A stretch of 64,000 nt of DNA from Lachnoclostridium sp. An138 (lineage in GTDB: Bacteria > Bacillota > Clostridia > Lachnospirales > Lachnospiraceae): contig NZ_NFLF01000013.1 of the NCBI RefSeq assembly GCF_002160765.1, positions 46,724 through 110,723 of the forward strand, in the 5' to 3' direction. Position 1 is the stretch's first letter; each line of letters begins with the position of its first letter. Shown piece by piece: positions 9,112 to 18,725 of this stretch. The notes under the pieces were generated by a model. It did no database searches, was not told the origin of the DNA, and saw only the letters and a list, made by a program, of their open reading frames with translations. A program made the translations under genes and the position numbers.

Positions 9112-9196
9112 ATTCACAGCCGATTCAGACCCGGGAACAGATGTGCCGTGCCGGCACATAAGCATCTGTTTCCACGTCTGAATCAGGACTGTGAAT
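9112..9196. repeat. 85-base nested inverted repeat between ilvB and the L,D-transpeptidase gene
   Basis: Arms pair in order: ATTCACAG with CTGTGAAT, GATTCAGAC with GTCTGAATC, GGAACAGATG with CATCTGTTTCC (one bulge), and an inner TGTGCCG with CGGCACA. Nearly the whole 85 bases can fold into one rod. Neither strand has a U-run after it (the T-rich stretch precedes it on the plus strand), so a simple terminator is unlikely. Confidence 0.75.
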
Positions 9197-9202
9197 GGCA
9201 AC

Positions 9203-10879
9203 TTATTTCTCCAGATCGTCCGCGTCGAAGGTATCCTCCAGCGGCGCGCCTGCCGGCATCATCGGAAATACCTTGTCGTCATTGTCGATGATACAGTCGA
9301 TCACCACCGGACGGCCCAGAGCGATGGCCTTCTCAAGAGCCGGGGCCACCTCCTCGCGCTTCGTGATGCGCATACCTTCCGCGCCCAGCGCTTCCGCCAG
9401 CTTTACGAAATCCACATTGTCATCCAGGATTGTGGCGGAATAGCGCCGGCCGTAAAACAGATTCTGCCACTGGCGCACCATACCCAGCACATGATTGTTC
9501 AGCACAAGCTGAATCACCGGAATGTTATAGCGGGCGGCCGTAGCCAGCTCATTCATATTCATGCGGAAACAGCCGTCTCCCGCCACATTTACCACCAGCT
9601 TATCCGGGCATCCAAGCTTTGCGCCGAGACTTGCGCCGAGGCCGTAGCCCATGGTTCCGAGGCCGCCGGAGGTCAGGAAGGTTCTCGGCTCCCGGTACTT
9701 GTAATACTGAGCCGCCCACATCTGATTCTGGCCTACCTCTGTCACAATCACTGCGTCGCCCTTTGTAATCCGGTAAAGCTCCTGGAGCACGTAAGGACCG
9801 GTCAGTCGATCCTCGCTGTATTTCAGCGGATATTTATTCTTCAGGGCATTGATTTCATCCAGCCAGGACTTGTGTTCTTTTTCAGGAAGCCTCGGGTTCA
9901 GCACCTGAAGCACCGACTTCACGTCACCGATGATGCTGCTGTCTACAATCACATTCTTGTTGATTTCAGCCGGATCGATATCGATCTGAAGAATCTTCGC
10001 CTTCTTCGCGAACCGGGAAGCGTCTCCCGTCACACGCTCACTGAATCTGGCGCCGATGGTGATCAGCAGATCACAGTGCACCACTCCGAAATTGGACGGC
10101 TTTGTGCCATGCATGCCCAGCATACCCGTATACAGAGGATCTTCTCCCGGGAACGCTCCCTTGCCCATCAGAGAATCGCACACCGGAGCCTGGATCTTGT
10201 GGGCCAGCTCCGCCACCTCCCGGGACGCGTTTGAAATGGACGCTCCGCCGCCCACAAAGATAAACGGCCGCTTTGCCTGAGATATCATCTCAACCGCCCG
10301 TTCCACATCCTCCTCACGGATAGTATCCGTCACGCGGACGATCGGTTCCGGTTCCTTCCGCTCGTACTCAGCCTCCGCTCCCGTGACGTTCTTGGTGATG
10401 TCCACAAGAACCGGTCCCGGACGGCCGCTGCGCGCGATGTGGAAGGCCCTTCTGAGCACCGGAGCCAGCATTCCCACGTCTTTTACGATAAAATTATGCT
10501 TCGTAATCGGCATGGTGATTCCGGCAATATCTACCTCCTGGAAGGAGTCTCTTCCCAGCAGGCTCTTCCCTACATTTGCCGTGATCGCCACCACCGGAAC
10601 AGAATCCATATAAGCCGTCGCGATTCCTGTCACGAGGTTCGTGGCTCCCGGGCCGGAGGTCGCCATGCAGACGCCTACTTTGCCTGTAGCGCGGGCATAG
10701 CCGTCCGCCGCGTGAGACGCTCCCTGCTCGTGGGAGGTGAGAATATGGCGGATCTCATCGCTGTGCTTATACAGCGCATCGTAGATATCCAGAATTGCGC
10801 CTCCCGGATATCCGAATACCGTGTCTACTCCCTGCTCTTTCAGACATTCAATTACAATCTCTGCTCCTTTCAGCTGCAT
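9203..10879 (-). CDS. ilvB: Acetolactate synthase, large (catalytic) subunit
   Basis: ThDP enzyme condensing pyruvate (or pyruvate and 2-oxobutyrate) to acetohydroxy acids for Val/Leu/Ile synthesis. 558 aa, full length. The catalytic Glu51 lies in SHEQGASHAADGYAR, and the ThDP/Mg motif GDG ... NN is in VAGDGCFRMNMNEL and LVLNNHVLG around residues 440-470. ATG 10879 begins MQLKGAEIVIECLKEQGVDT, typical for IlvB. It is third in leuB-ilvD-ilvB. No ilvN regulatory subunit is adjacent; it must lie elsewhere or be absent. Confidence 0.96.
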   Translation of the reverse strand: MQLKGAEIVIECLKEQGVDTVFGYPGGAILDIYDALYKHSDEIRHILTSHEQGASHAADGYARATGKVGVCMATSGPGATNLVTGIATAYMDSVPVVAITANVGKSLLGRDSFQEVDIAGITMPITKHNFIVKDVGMLAPVLRRAFHIARSGRPGPVLVDITKNVTGAEAEYERKEPEPIVRVTDTIREEDVERAVEMISQAKRPFIFVGGGASISNASREVAELAHKIQAPVCDSLMGKGAFPGEDPLYTGMLGMHGTKPSNFGVVHCDLLITIGARFSERVTGDASRFAKKAKILQIDIDPAEINKNVIVDSSIIGDVKSVLQVLNPRLPEKEHKSWLDEINALKNKYPLKYSEDRLTGPYVLQELYRITKGDAVIVTEVGQNQMWAAQYYKYREPRTFLTSGGLGTMGYGLGASLGAKLGCPDKLVVNVAGDGCFRMNMNELATAARYNIPVIQLVLNNHVLGMVRQWQNLFYGRRYSATILDDNVDFVKLAEALGAEGMRITKREEVAPALEKAIALGRPVVIDCIIDNDDKVFPMMPAGAPLEDTFDADDLEK

Positions 10880-10906
10880 GTTTCATCTCCCCATTCTATT
10901 TTGATT

Positions 10907-10932
10907 CTGCGGCTGTCAAAAGACAGCCGCAG
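10907..10932 (-). promoter_or_regulatory. ilvD-ilvB intercistronic hairpin
   Basis: Perfect 11-bp stem CTGCGGCTGTC / GACAGCCGCAG with a four-base loop. A second hairpin (CTGTAACAGA / TCTGTTACAG, about 10957-10987) overlaps the ilvD stop. Neither is followed by a U-run, so processing or stabilising elements are more likely than terminators. Confidence 0.6.
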
Positions 10933-10982
10933 CTGTGTCATACCAGATATGTCCCCTGTAACAGAACCTGTACCTGTATCTG

Positions 10983-12644
10983 TTACAGTTCCAGAACCGC
11001 TCCGCGGTTTCCGGAAGTAACCATCTTGGCATAACGGGCCAGGTAGCCTGTGGTCACCTTCGGCTCTCTCGGCTGCCATGCAGCCTTTCTGGCCGCCAGC
11101 TCTTCCTCGGATACCAGAAGTTCCAGCTTATTATTCGGAATATCGATGAGAATCCGGTCTCCCTCTTTCACCAGAGCGATAGGACCGCCCACAGCCGCCT
11201 CCGGAGACACATGGCCGATAGACGCTCCTCTGGAAGCTCCGCTGAAACGGCCGTCCGTAATCAGAGCCACCGTAGAACCAAGTCCCATACCGGCGATGGC
11301 AGAGGTGGGATTCAGCATCTCACGCATACCCGGTCCGCCTTTGGGTCCTTCGTAACGGATCACAACTACATCTCCGGCCACAATCTTTCCGCCTTTGATC
11401 GCCTCGATTGCATCCTCCTCGCAGTCGAAGACTCGGGCCGGTCCTTCATGGACCATCATCTCAGGCACTACGGCCGAGCGCTTCACCACTGCCGTATCCG
11501 GGGCCAGATTGCCCTTCAGGACGGCGATTCCGCCGATCTCACTGTAAGGATTGTCAATAGGACGGATTACCTCCGGATTTTTGTTTACGCAGCCTGCGAT
11601 ATTCTCTCCCACAGTCTTTCCGGTCACAGTCATCAGATCCGTATACAGAAGCCCCTTCTTGTTCAGCTCGTTCATCACGGCATAGACACCGCCAGCCTCG
11701 TTCAGATCCTCGATGTAGGTGGGGCCTGCCGGCGCCAGATGGCACAGATTCGGAGTCTTCGCGCTCATCTCATTGGCAATCTCCATGTTCAGCTCTACTC
11801 CCGCCTCATGAGCGATAGCGGGAAGATGCAGCATACTGTTCGTGGAGCAGCCAAGAGCCATATCTACGGTCAATGCGTTCAGAAACGCTTTCTCTGTCAT
11901 AATATCTCTGGGACGGATGTTCTTCTTCAGAAGCTCCATCACCTGCATGCCTGCGTGCTTTGCCAGCTTGATTCTCTCAGAATATACGGCAGGAATCGTG
12001 CCGTTTCCTTTCAGGCCCATGCCGAGTGCTTCCGTCAGGCAGTTCATGCTGTTTGCCGTGTACATTCCCGAGCAGGAACCACAGGTCGGACATACCTTTT
12101 CCTCGAACTCACGCACGTCTTCCTCGGTCATGGTACCGGCCGCATAAGCGCCTACGGCCTCAAACATGCTGGAAAGACTTCTCTTCTGTCCTTTTACATG
12201 ACCTGCCAGCATGGGGCCGCCGCTGACGAAGACCGTGGGTACATTGATGCGGGCCGCCGCCATCAGAAGTCCGGGTACGTTCTTATCGCAGTTGGGAACC
12301 ATCACAAGGGCATCAAACTGATGCGCCATAGCCATGGCCTCTGTGGAATCCGCAATCAGGTCTCTGGTCACCAGGGAGTACTTCATTCCCACATGGCCCA
12401 TGGCAATTCCGTCGCAGACTGCGATAGCCGGGAATACAATCGGCGTTCCCCCTGCCATGGCTACGCCCATTTTTACAGCTTCCACAATCTTGTCAAGATT
12501 CATGTGTCCGGGAACAATTTCATTATAAGAGCTTACGATGCCGACCAGCGGCCGGTCCATCTCTTCCTGGGTCATGCCCAGAGCGTTAAACAGGCTTCTG
12601 TGGGGAGCCTGCTGCATCCCTTTTGTTACTGCGTCACTTCTCAT
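10983..12644 (-). CDS. ilvD: Dihydroxy-acid dehydratase
   Basis: Fe-S enzyme dehydrating 2,3-dihydroxy-isovalerate and its homologue in Val/Leu/Ile synthesis. I place the start at ATG 12644 ([19 protein letters not shown]) because GAGGAGG lies upstream and 553 aa is the family length; an in-frame ATG at 12716 would add an unlikely 24-residue leader. Cluster and active-site motifs are present: [28 protein letters not shown], and [16 protein letters not shown] near the C-terminus. It is the middle gene of leuB-ilvD-ilvB. Confidence 0.95.
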   Translation of the reverse strand: MRSDAVTKGMQQAPHRSLFNALGMTQEEMDRPLVGIVSSYNEIVPGHMNLDKIVEAVKMGVAMAGGTPIVFPAIAVCDGIAMGHVGMKYSLVTRDLIADSTEAMAMAHQFDALVMVPNCDKNVPGLLMAAARINVPTVFVSGGPMLAGHVKGQKRSLSSMFEAVGAYAAGTMTEEDVREFEEKVCPTCGSCSGMYTANSMNCLTEALGMGLKGNGTIPAVYSERIKLAKHAGMQVMELLKKNIRPRDIMTEKAFLNALTVDMALGCSTNSMLHLPAIAHEAGVELNMEIANEMSAKTPNLCHLAPAGPTYIEDLNEAGGVYAVMNELNKKGLLYTDLMTVTGKTVGENIAGCVNKNPEVIRPIDNPYSEIGGIAVLKGNLAPDTAVVKRSAVVPEMMVHEGPARVFDCEEDAIEAIKGGKIVAGDVVVIRYEGPKGGPGMREMLNPTSAIAGMGLGSTVALITDGRFSGASRGASIGHVSPEAAVGGPIALVKEGDRILIDIPNNKLELLVSEEELAARKAAWQPREPKVTTGYLARYAKMVTSGNRGAVLEL

Positions 12645-12758
12645 ATCTGTATATCCTCCTCTTCCATTTCTGTATCTGCGGGGAGTCCCGGCGGCATCTC
12701 CGGCAGTCCCTTTCATTCATAATTCATACTTTCATTCACAACGTCCGCTTACTGTCTT

Positions 12759-13841
12759 TCAGATTCGCGCAGCGATCAGATCTCCCATTTCGGCCGTACC
12801 CACTTTCGTACAGCCCTCCGACATAATGTCTCCGGTGCGGTACCCTTCCGTCAGCACCTGCTGAACGGCCGCTTCAATGGCGTCTGCCTCCCTGTCCAGG
12901 TCAAAGCTGTAACGCAGCAGCATTGCCGCAGACAGCACCGTCGCTATGGGATTGGCAATATCCTGGCCCGCGATATCCGGCGCGGAACCGCCGCTGGGCT
13001 CATAAAGGCCAAACTTCGTATCATTCAGGCTGGCGCTGGCAAGCATTCCGATGGAACCTGTCACCATGCTGGCCTCATCCGAGAGAATGTCTCCAAACAT
13101 ATTTTCCGTCAGAATCACATCAAACTGGGAGGGAGCCTTTACCAGCTGCATCGCGCAGTTGTCCACCAGCATATGGGACAGCTCGATATCCGGATAATCC
13201 TTTGCCACTTCCTCCACTGTTTTTCTCCAGAGACGGGAGGAATCCAGCACATTGGCCTTATCCACGCTGCAGACCTTTCCTCTTCTCTTGCCTGCGATAT
13301 CAAAGGCTTTCTTCGCAATCCGGCGGATCTCGTTTTCGTTATATACCAGAGTGTCAACGGCCGTCAGCACGCCGTCTATCTCTTCTGTCCTGCGCTCTCC
13401 AAAATACAGGCCGCCTGTCAGTTCCCGCATGATCATCATGTCAAAGCCCTTTTCGCTGATTTCCTCCCGCAGCGGGCAGGCGTGTCGCAGTTCTTTATAG
13501 AGGATGGCCGGACGCAGATTTGCGAAAAGACCCAGAGATTTGCGAAGCTTCAGAAGCCCCGCTTCGGGACGTCTGTCCGGCGGAAGCTGATACCAGGGTG
13601 ATGTGGCCGCGTTGCCTCCAATGGAACCCATCAGCACCGCGTCGCTGCTCTTCGCTGCCTGAATTGTCTCGTCCGTCAGCGGCACGCCGTGCACATCGAT
13701 GGAAGCTCCGCCCATCAGAAGCTCCGTATATTCGATTTCATGGCCAAATTTCTCAGCCGTCTTATCCAGCGCCTTCCTCGCTTCCCGGACAATCTCCGGG
13801 CCGATACCGTCGCCGGGTATCACTGCCAGCTTTAATTTCAT
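12759..13841 (-). CDS. leuB: 3-isopropylmalate dehydrogenase
   Basis: NAD-dependent oxidation and decarboxylation of 3-isopropylmalate in leucine synthesis. 360 aa. Family marks are [11 protein letters not shown] at residues 8-18, the [13 protein letters not shown] loop near 140, and the metal-binding [17 protein letters not shown] segment. It is the first gene of leuB-ilvD-ilvB; leuA, leuC and leuD are not in the window. The leader between promoter and start is short (about 40 bases), with no T-box or leader peptide visible, unusual for branched-chain operons in Firmicutes. Confidence 0.96.
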   Translation of the reverse strand: MKLKLAVIPGDGIGPEIVREARKALDKTAEKFGHEIEYTELLMGGASIDVHGVPLTDETIQAAKSSDAVLMGSIGGNAATSPWYQLPPDRRPEAGLLKLRKSLGLFANLRPAILYKELRHACPLREEISEKGFDMMIMRELTGGLYFGERRTEEIDGVLTAVDTLVYNENEIRRIAKKAFDIAGKRRGKVCSVDKANVLDSSRLWRKTVEEVAKDYPDIELSHMLVDNCAMQLVKAPSQFDVILTENMFGDILSDEASMVTGSIGMLASASLNDTKFGLYEPSGGSAPDIAGQDIANPIATVLSAAMLLRYSFDLDREADAIEAAVQQVLTEGYRTGDIMSEGCTKVGTAEMGDLIAARI

Positions 13842-13886
13842 TCTCTCATCATCCCTTCTTTTTTCATAAAATTACATATTATTAAT

Positions 13887-13915
13887 AATATAGACCAAAA
13901 GCTCCTTTTTTTCAA
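13887..13915 (-). promoter_or_regulatory. leuB-ilvD-ilvB promoter with overlapping palindrome
   Basis: TTGAAA (13915-13910), 17-base spacer, TATATT (13892-13887) on the minus strand. A perfect 16-base AT-only palindrome (ATATTATT/AATAATAT, 13876-13891) covers the -10 box and initiation region and could be a repressor site. Confidence 0.65.
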
Positions 13916-14040
13916 CCAGGAGATCAGGCTTTAAAGAGATTTTAACACGGTAAAGGAGAAAAGGAAAGAATTTTATATTTATAAATGGAGTGTGCTGCCT
14001 GAAGAGCAGATGCGGCCCAAGGATACGAACAGATGATCCG

Positions 14041-14081
14041 AAAACAGCCGGAGAGGGGAAAATCTTCTCTCCGGCTGTTTT
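14041..14081 (-). terminator. Terminator of the membrane-protein gene
   Basis: Perfect 15-bp stem (AAAACAGCCGGAGAG / CTCTCCGGCTGTTTT), loop of 11, ending in TTTT on both strands. It lies downstream of the gene at 14191-15459 and upstream of the leuB promoter. The rest of the 349-base interval between leuB and that gene shows no further feature. Confidence 0.8.
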
Positions 14082-14190
14082 CCGACTGACATTCCTGCCT
14101 GATTCTTTTTTATCCCAGCCGGAATCTCTGGCTGACTTTTCCCTGACCTATGCACAGCACCCGGCCCCGGTAAAATGAATATCTTTTCCC

Positions 14191-15459
14191 TCATCCCTTC
14201 TCATACTGTCCGACCAACTCCCGTACCTCAGCCTCGTTCTGTTCCACATCCGCACTCAGCACTGTAAATGCCTTCCGTTCCGCACATCTTTTTTCTCCTT
14301 CACCAGTCAGCTCGTACTCTTCCAGAACGTATCCTGTCATCACCCCATATTCATTCAGGGTATACTCCTCCATCGCTCCGATAATGCCGCTCTCATCGAC
14401 CACGCCGATTCTCTCCGGTGCCGTCTCATAATCTGCCCCGTACTCTACGGTATACACTGTCTGCCCGTCCCGACGTTCCTTTGTGATACTTTCAATGGCC
14501 TCGAGCTGCAGTGACAGGATGCCGGTATAGGGCTGTGTATTTTCGGACAGGCTTCCCCTGTTTTCCTGGTAGTCCCGTTCAGAAATCCATCTCTTCTCCT
14601 CAGCAATATGCCATTCCATCTCTGAATCTCTGAAAAACTCCCGGTATATCTCTTCTGTATCTGGTTCCAGCACCATCGTATACAGCATATCCGGCGTAAT
14701 CCAGTAAAAGGAGTGTGCTATACCGCCATTCTGGAAAACCGCATTCTCTTCTGCATCCGCATCCCTGTAGAAGCATTCCATCTTTACGCTTTCCAGTTTC
14801 TCATATCCTTCCCTGCCCCATTCTATCGCATCCGCATATCCTTTTTCTTCTTCTGTCAGGTTTCCGGTATTCTCATGGGTAATCCCTGTTATGGCAAATA
14901 CTCCGTACCCTGCCAGTGCCAGCACGCAAATCACCACAACCGCGATTCCGAACGTCTTCGCTCTTTTTTCTTTTCCCTCCTCTGTGGACATCGCATAATG
15001 AAGATATGCCAGATGACAGAGCAGCCAGAAGACGATGGCTCCCAAAGCAAAGGCAATCCATGTACGGTAATCCTGCAGGCTCCAGAATCCATATGCCCCG
15101 GCCAGCGCCCATATCCCGGCCAATATCCCTTGAGACGCAAAACACCACAATCCGCTGGTACGTTCGAAAGACTCCTGCTCCCCATGGAAACAGCTGTACA
15201 GGAAACGCGCCATCTCTGTTATGGAGATTCCCAGCAGGGCCATAAACCACAGGCTGTCTGCAGGAACCATTCCGTCGCTGCCATCCGCCACAGCAAAAGC
15301 AGGGAAAATCCAAAGCAGGAAACCCAGGATACAGATCACCAAAATAAAAATTCTGTAGCTCCAGCAATATCCGTTTTTCTCTATCTGCTCTATCCGTTCA
15401 TTCCCTGCACCCCGCTCCGAACTGCAAAGAACATTCCACAAGATCCATTCTCGTTTCAT
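14191..15459 (-). CDS. Hypothetical membrane protein with extracellular domain
   Basis: I do not recognise this 422-aa protein. Start ATG 15459 (MKREWILWNVLCSSERGAG) is chosen for the purine-rich GGAGGGGGAAGG just upstream; in-frame ATGs farther up lack a site. About five hydrophobic segments lie in the first 210 residues (for example FILVICILGFLLWIFPAF and IAVVVICVLALAGYGVFAI). They are followed by an acidic soluble half of about 210 residues rich in Glu, Tyr and Thr, probably outside the cell. The gene is alone, with its own terminator. It could be a sensor or envelope protein; nothing in the sequence decides. Confidence 0.7.
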   Translation of the reverse strand: MKREWILWNVLCSSERGAGNERIEQIEKNGYCWSYRIFILVICILGFLLWIFPAFAVADGSDGMVPADSLWFMALLGISITEMARFLYSCFHGEQESFERTSGLWCFASQGILAGIWALAGAYGFWSLQDYRTWIAFALGAIVFWLLCHLAYLHYAMSTEEGKEKRAKTFGIAVVVICVLALAGYGVFAITGITHENTGNLTEEEKGYADAIEWGREGYEKLESVKMECFYRDADAEENAVFQNGGIAHSFYWITPDMLYTMVLEPDTEEIYREFFRDSEMEWHIAEEKRWISERDYQENRGSLSENTQPYTGILSLQLEAIESITKERRDGQTVYTVEYGADYETAPERIGVVDESGIIGAMEEYTLNEYGVMTGYVLEEYELTGEGEKRCAERKAFTVLSADVEQNEAEVRELVGQYEKG

Positions 15460-15683
15460 TTTCCTTCCCCCTCCGTATGATACCATCCTCACAGCCTTCC
15501 GCTTCAAATTCTTACTTCTGCCCGAAATCCGTCCCGTTCCCTGTCCTATTTTTATAGTATTATAAATACGACATGATATCAAACACATCTTACACCAAAT
15601 CGGCGGCAATCTGCCAAAGGGCATATAAAACAGTCTGAATTTTCTGTGCTCATCATATATTATCAAAAACGGATTTTTTGCAT

Positions 15684-16502
15684 ATGAAACTGCCCTTGAA
15701 AAATATCCTGCATACCTCAGGCTCTCTTATTCTCCTGGTCCTCGCTTATTTTATCGGTCAGGGTTTCTCCCGCTTTACCGCAGCGGACGCCATGATCACG
15801 GCGAAAAGTACTGCCTCCGCAAACTGGGGCCTGAGCTTTCAGGAGGAAGGAAAGGCCCCCGTGGCCAATGCCTCCGCCTCCTATCTTTCCCAGTACGACG
15901 CTTATTATATAGAAGAAACCGAGGAAAAGAAGATTTATCTCACCTTCGACTGTGGCTTTGAGAGCGGCTGCACGCCTGCGATTCTGGACGCCCTGAAAAA
16001 GCATGACGCTCCGGCTACCTTTTTTATCGTGGGAAACTATCTGGAAACAAGCCCGGAACTGGTGAAACGAATGGTCGAGGAAGGTCACACCGTCGGAAAT
16101 CATACCTACCATCATCCGGACATGTCCCAAATCAGTACGGAAACCGACTTTGCCGAAGAGCTCCAGTCGCTGGAAGCCCTCTATGAGGAAACTATCGGGC
16201 AGCCCATGGCGAAATACTACCGGCCGCCCCAGGGCATTTACAGTGAAACCAATCTGCAGATGGCCCATGACCTGGGTTACCAGACCTTCTTCTGGAGCCT
16301 GGCCTATGTGGACTGGTATCAGGACGACCAGCCCACGAAGGAGGAGGCCTTTGAAAAGCTGATACCCAGAATTCATCCGGGCGCCGTGGTGCTGCTCCAC
16401 AACACCTCCCAGACCAACGCAGACATTCTCAACGAGCTTCTGACAAAATGGGAAGAAATGGGCTATACCTTCCATCCTTTAAGCGAGCTGTGCAGGGTAT
16501 AA
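15684..16502 (+). CDS. Polysaccharide deacetylase (PdaA-like)
   Basis: 272-aa secreted or membrane-anchored NodB-type deacetylase. The N-terminus has one hydrophobic segment (SGSLILLVLAYFIGQGF). The NodB motifs are in order: TFDCG (residues 87-91, metal/catalytic Asp), HTYHHPDM (metal His pair), RPPQG, and LLHNT near the C-terminus. The overall pattern matches the PdaA/delta-lactam type acting on N-acetylmuramic acid in spore cortex or cell wall. ATG 15684 has only a weak ribosome-binding site; TTG at 15678 is an alternative. It is monocistronic with a strong terminator. Confidence 0.9.
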   Translation: MKLPLKNILHTSGSLILLVLAYFIGQGFSRFTAADAMITAKSTASANWGLSFQEEGKAPVANASASYLSQYDAYYIEETEEKKIYLTFDCGFESGCTPAILDALKKHDAPATFFIVGNYLETSPELVKRMVEEGHTVGNHTYHHPDMSQISTETDFAEELQSLEALYEETIGQPMAKYYRPPQGIYSETNLQMAHDLGYQTFFWSLAYVDWYQDDQPTKEEAFEKLIPRIHPGAVVLLHNTSQTNADILNELLTKWEEMGYTFHPLSELCRV

Positions 16503-16539
16503 TCCCCTTTTGACTGCTCTGCACTCTGTTCAAAAACGC

Positions 16540-16583
16540 ACCGGTACAAAACGCAGAATTCAGTTCCTCCGTTTTGTACCGGT
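16540..16583 (+). terminator. Terminator of the deacetylase gene
   Basis: 14-bp stem ACCGGTACAAAACG / CGTTTTGTACCGGT followed by ATTGTTTTA. Confidence 0.85.
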
Positions 16584-16609
16584 ATTGTTTTATACCCATC
16601 TTAAAACTA

Positions 16610-16638
16610 TTGACATAGAAGTGCTTATAGTATATAGT
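16610..16638 (+). promoter_or_regulatory. Promoter of the GntR-ABC operon
   Basis: TTGACA (16610-16615), 17-base spacer, TATAGT (16633-16638). Direct repeats GTGCTTATA at 16621-16629 and 16639-16647 flank the -10 box and are a likely operator for the GntR protein encoded next. Confidence 0.8.
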
Positions 16639-16727
16639 GTGCTTATAAGAACATCACACTGATTTTCTATTTCAGACGTACAGAAAATCATATGCCAGAC
16701 ACATTGACAACACAGCAGGAGAAGGTT

Positions 16728-17111
16728 ATGAAAATACTGATTTCAAATACCTCCGATACCCCGCTCTATCAGCAGATCAAAGACCAGATCACAGATGCCA
16801 TTCTGAAAGGAGAACTGAAAGAGGGAGACCCTCTCCCTTCCATCCGTTCCTTCGCCAATGATCTGCGGGTGAGTGTTCTTACCATCCGCCGGGTCTATGA
16901 TGATCTGGAAAAGGAGGGCTATCTTAACAGTCAGGTGGGAATCGGAACCTTTGTATCCATCGGAAATACAGAGCTTCTGATAGAAGCAAAGCGCCGGCTC
17001 GTGGAACAGAAAATGCAGGATATGATTCAGACTGCAAAATCTCTGGGAATCAGCAGACAGGAGCTAAACGATATGATGGAGATCTTATATGAGGAGGAAC
17101 CGGGAAAATGA
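16728..17111 (+). CDS. GntR-family (YtrA subfamily) transcriptional regulator
   Basis: 127 aa. The winged-helix DNA-binding domain is at residues 10-75 (PLYQQIKDQITDAILKGELK ... LPSIRSFANDLRVSVLTIRRVYDDLEKEGYL) with a short helical C-terminal tail, as in YtrA-type repressors. I use ATG 16728 (MKILISNTSDTPLYQQ), preceded by GGAG; the in-frame codon at 16692 adds a 12-residue leader with no site. It overlaps the ATPase by four bases. The YtrA subfamily normally represses its own ABC operon in response to envelope-active compounds; that role is inferred here. Confidence 0.9.
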   Translation: MKILISNTSDTPLYQQIKDQITDAILKGELKEGDPLPSIRSFANDLRVSVLTIRRVYDDLEKEGYLNSQVGIGTFVSIGNTELLIEAKRRLVEQKMQDMIQTAKSLGISRQELNDMMEILYEEEPGK

Positions 17112-17986
17112 AAAATATTTTAGAAGTCCGAAATCTCAACAAATCCTATAAACATTTTTCTCTGCAGGACATCTCGTTTTCTCTGCCTGAAGGCTGTATC
17201 ACCGGTTTCATCGGTGTCAACGGAGCCGGCAAGACTACCACTCTGAAAACCATTCTCGGCCTCACGTCAAAGGACTCGGGAGAAATCCGCTTTTTTGATA
17301 TGAATATGGACACAGAGGAACGGCACATCAAAGAGCGGCTGGGCGTTGTGTTCGACAGCGGCGGCTTCTATGCCGAGCTCACTCTGCAGGAAATGAAAGC
17401 TCTCGCGGCTTCTTCCTACCGTTCCTGGGATGAAAAAGAATTCCGGCGCTATCTTGAACGCTTTTCCCTGAACCCCCGCCAGAAGATCAACACCCTCTCC
17501 AAAGGGATGCGTATGAAATATGCTCTTGCGCTGGCTCTCTCTCACCAGGCCGATTTCCTGGTCATGGACGAGCCCACCAGCGGACTGGATCCGCTGATCC
17601 GCAGGCAGCTTCTGGATATCTTAAGGGAATATATGGAGCGTGGAGGAAGGGGTGTATTCTTTTCCACTCACATTACCTCTGATCTGGACCAGCTGGCGGA
17701 TATGCTGGTACTGATAGATCACGGAAAAATCGTGTTTCAGGAGGAAAAGGACTCTTTGCTGGAACGCTACCGGATTGTAAAGGGAGACGTGCAGGATCTT
17801 TCCGATGCCGTACTGCCGCTGCTTCACAATCTCTCCCGGACTGCTTTCGGCTTCACAGCTGTCACAGACCAGGCCGGAGAAATCCAAAAAGCCATGCCCG
17901 GTGCCTTTCTGGAACGGGCGTCCATTGAAGACATTATGCTCTGCAGAATCGAAGGAGGGGATAAATATGCTGCTTCAGCTGATTAA
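17108..17986 (+). CDS. ABC transporter ATP-binding protein
   Basis: 292-aa cytoplasmic ATPase paired with the next gene. Walker A GVNGAGKTTT is near residue 36 and Walker B FLVMDEPTSGLDP near 150. The ABC signature is LSKGMRMK instead of LSGGQ, a variant common in ABC-2 type exporters of this kind. A C-terminal extension of about 80 residues follows the nucleotide-binding domain. It overlaps the GntR gene by 4 bases and the permease by 20, so all three are probably coupled. Substrate is unknown; drug or bacitracin-like resistance is a family-based guess. Confidence 0.92.
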   Translation: MKNILEVRNLNKSYKHFSLQDISFSLPEGCITGFIGVNGAGKTTTLKTILGLTSKDSGEIRFFDMNMDTEERHIKERLGVVFDSGGFYAELTLQEMKALAASSYRSWDEKEFRRYLERFSLNPRQKINTLSKGMRMKYALALALSHQADFLVMDEPTSGLDPLIRRQLLDILREYMERGGRGVFFSTHITSDLDQLADMLVLIDHGKIVFQEEKDSLLERYRIVKGDVQDLSDAVLPLLHNLSRTAFGFTAVTDQAGEIQKAMPGAFLERASIEDIMLCRIEGGDKYAASAD

Positions 17987-18611
17987 GAAAGATATCCTGC
18001 TTACCTGGAAATACCTGCTCCTCATGGGAGCCCTCTGCTGTTTCTATCCGTTCTTTGTACACCACCAGATATCAGGCGCGGCCGCAGCCTTTGCCGGGAC
18101 CCTGGCCTTTATCCTGATGACCTTCTTTTCCATTCTCTTTGCGTTGCTTCAGGCCTTCCAGAAAGAAGCCATGTATCCGAAGGCCTCCGCCTACCTCTGC
18201 GCCCTGCCTTACCGTCGCCGGGACCTGGTACTGGCAAAATACATCTATTTCCTGGGAGTCTATTTGGGCTGCTGCCTTATTTACTGGCTTGAAACGCTTA
18301 TCCTCCCTGACCTTGGCGGTTTCGGCCTGTCCGAAGCAGTCCCGATCTTTGCGGCAGTCTCACTCCTTCTGGGGCTCTACCTGCCTGTTCAGTACCGGTT
18401 TGGTTATGAATTTACAAAATACTTCTTTATGTTTGCGATTCTGGGAATCTCTTTTCTTCTTCCCATGTTCATCAAATATCTTCCGCCGGAACTGCTCTCT
18501 TTCCGGATCGGTCCCGGTTTGCTGGCTGCTCTCTTCCTATCCAGCCTCGGCCTGCTGGCCGCTTCCGCTGCGGCATCTGTCTACTTTTATGAAAAAGCAG
18601 AGCTTGCCTGA
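17967..18611 (+). CDS. ABC-2 type permease
   Basis: 214-aa integral membrane protein with about six hydrophobic segments, the ABC-2 permease type found beside YtrA-family operons. Start ATG 17967 (MLLQLIKKDILLTWKYLL) has GGAGGGG six bases upstream, inside the end of the ATPase gene. The N-terminal amphipathic ...KKDILLTWKY... is typical of this permease family. It is the last gene of the GntR-ATPase-permease operon and is followed by a 19-bp hairpin. Confidence 0.85.
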   Translation: MLLQLIKKDILLTWKYLLLMGALCCFYPFFVHHQISGAAAAFAGTLAFILMTFFSILFALLQAFQKEAMYPKASAYLCALPYRRRDLVLAKYIYFLGVYLGCCLIYWLETLILPDLGGFGLSEAVPIFAAVSLLLGLYLPVQYRFGYEFTKYFFMFAILGISFLLPMFIKYLPPELLSFRIGPGLLAALFLSSLGLLAASAAASVYFYEKAELA

Positions 18612-18642
18612 AATGGAATTTATAACTATACTGCAAAGAGAA

Positions 18643-18687
18643 CCGGGGCGGCAGCCGTACAAAAACCGTGTACGGCTGCCGCCCCGG
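18643..18687. terminator. Strong hairpin between convergent genes
   Basis: Perfect 19-bp GC-rich stem starting CCGGGGCGGC and ending GCCGCCCCGG, loop of seven. It sits between the permease gene (plus) and the membrane-protein gene (minus) and can serve both, though neither side has a clean U-run. Confidence 0.7.
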
Positions 18688-18725
18688 CATCAGGATATCA
18701 ACATAATTTTCACCTTTTCTGTCTG

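Noticed and set aside
13842..14190. T-box leader for leuB
   Set aside because: No AGGGTGG-type T-box sequence; the hairpin there is the terminator of the neighbouring gene.
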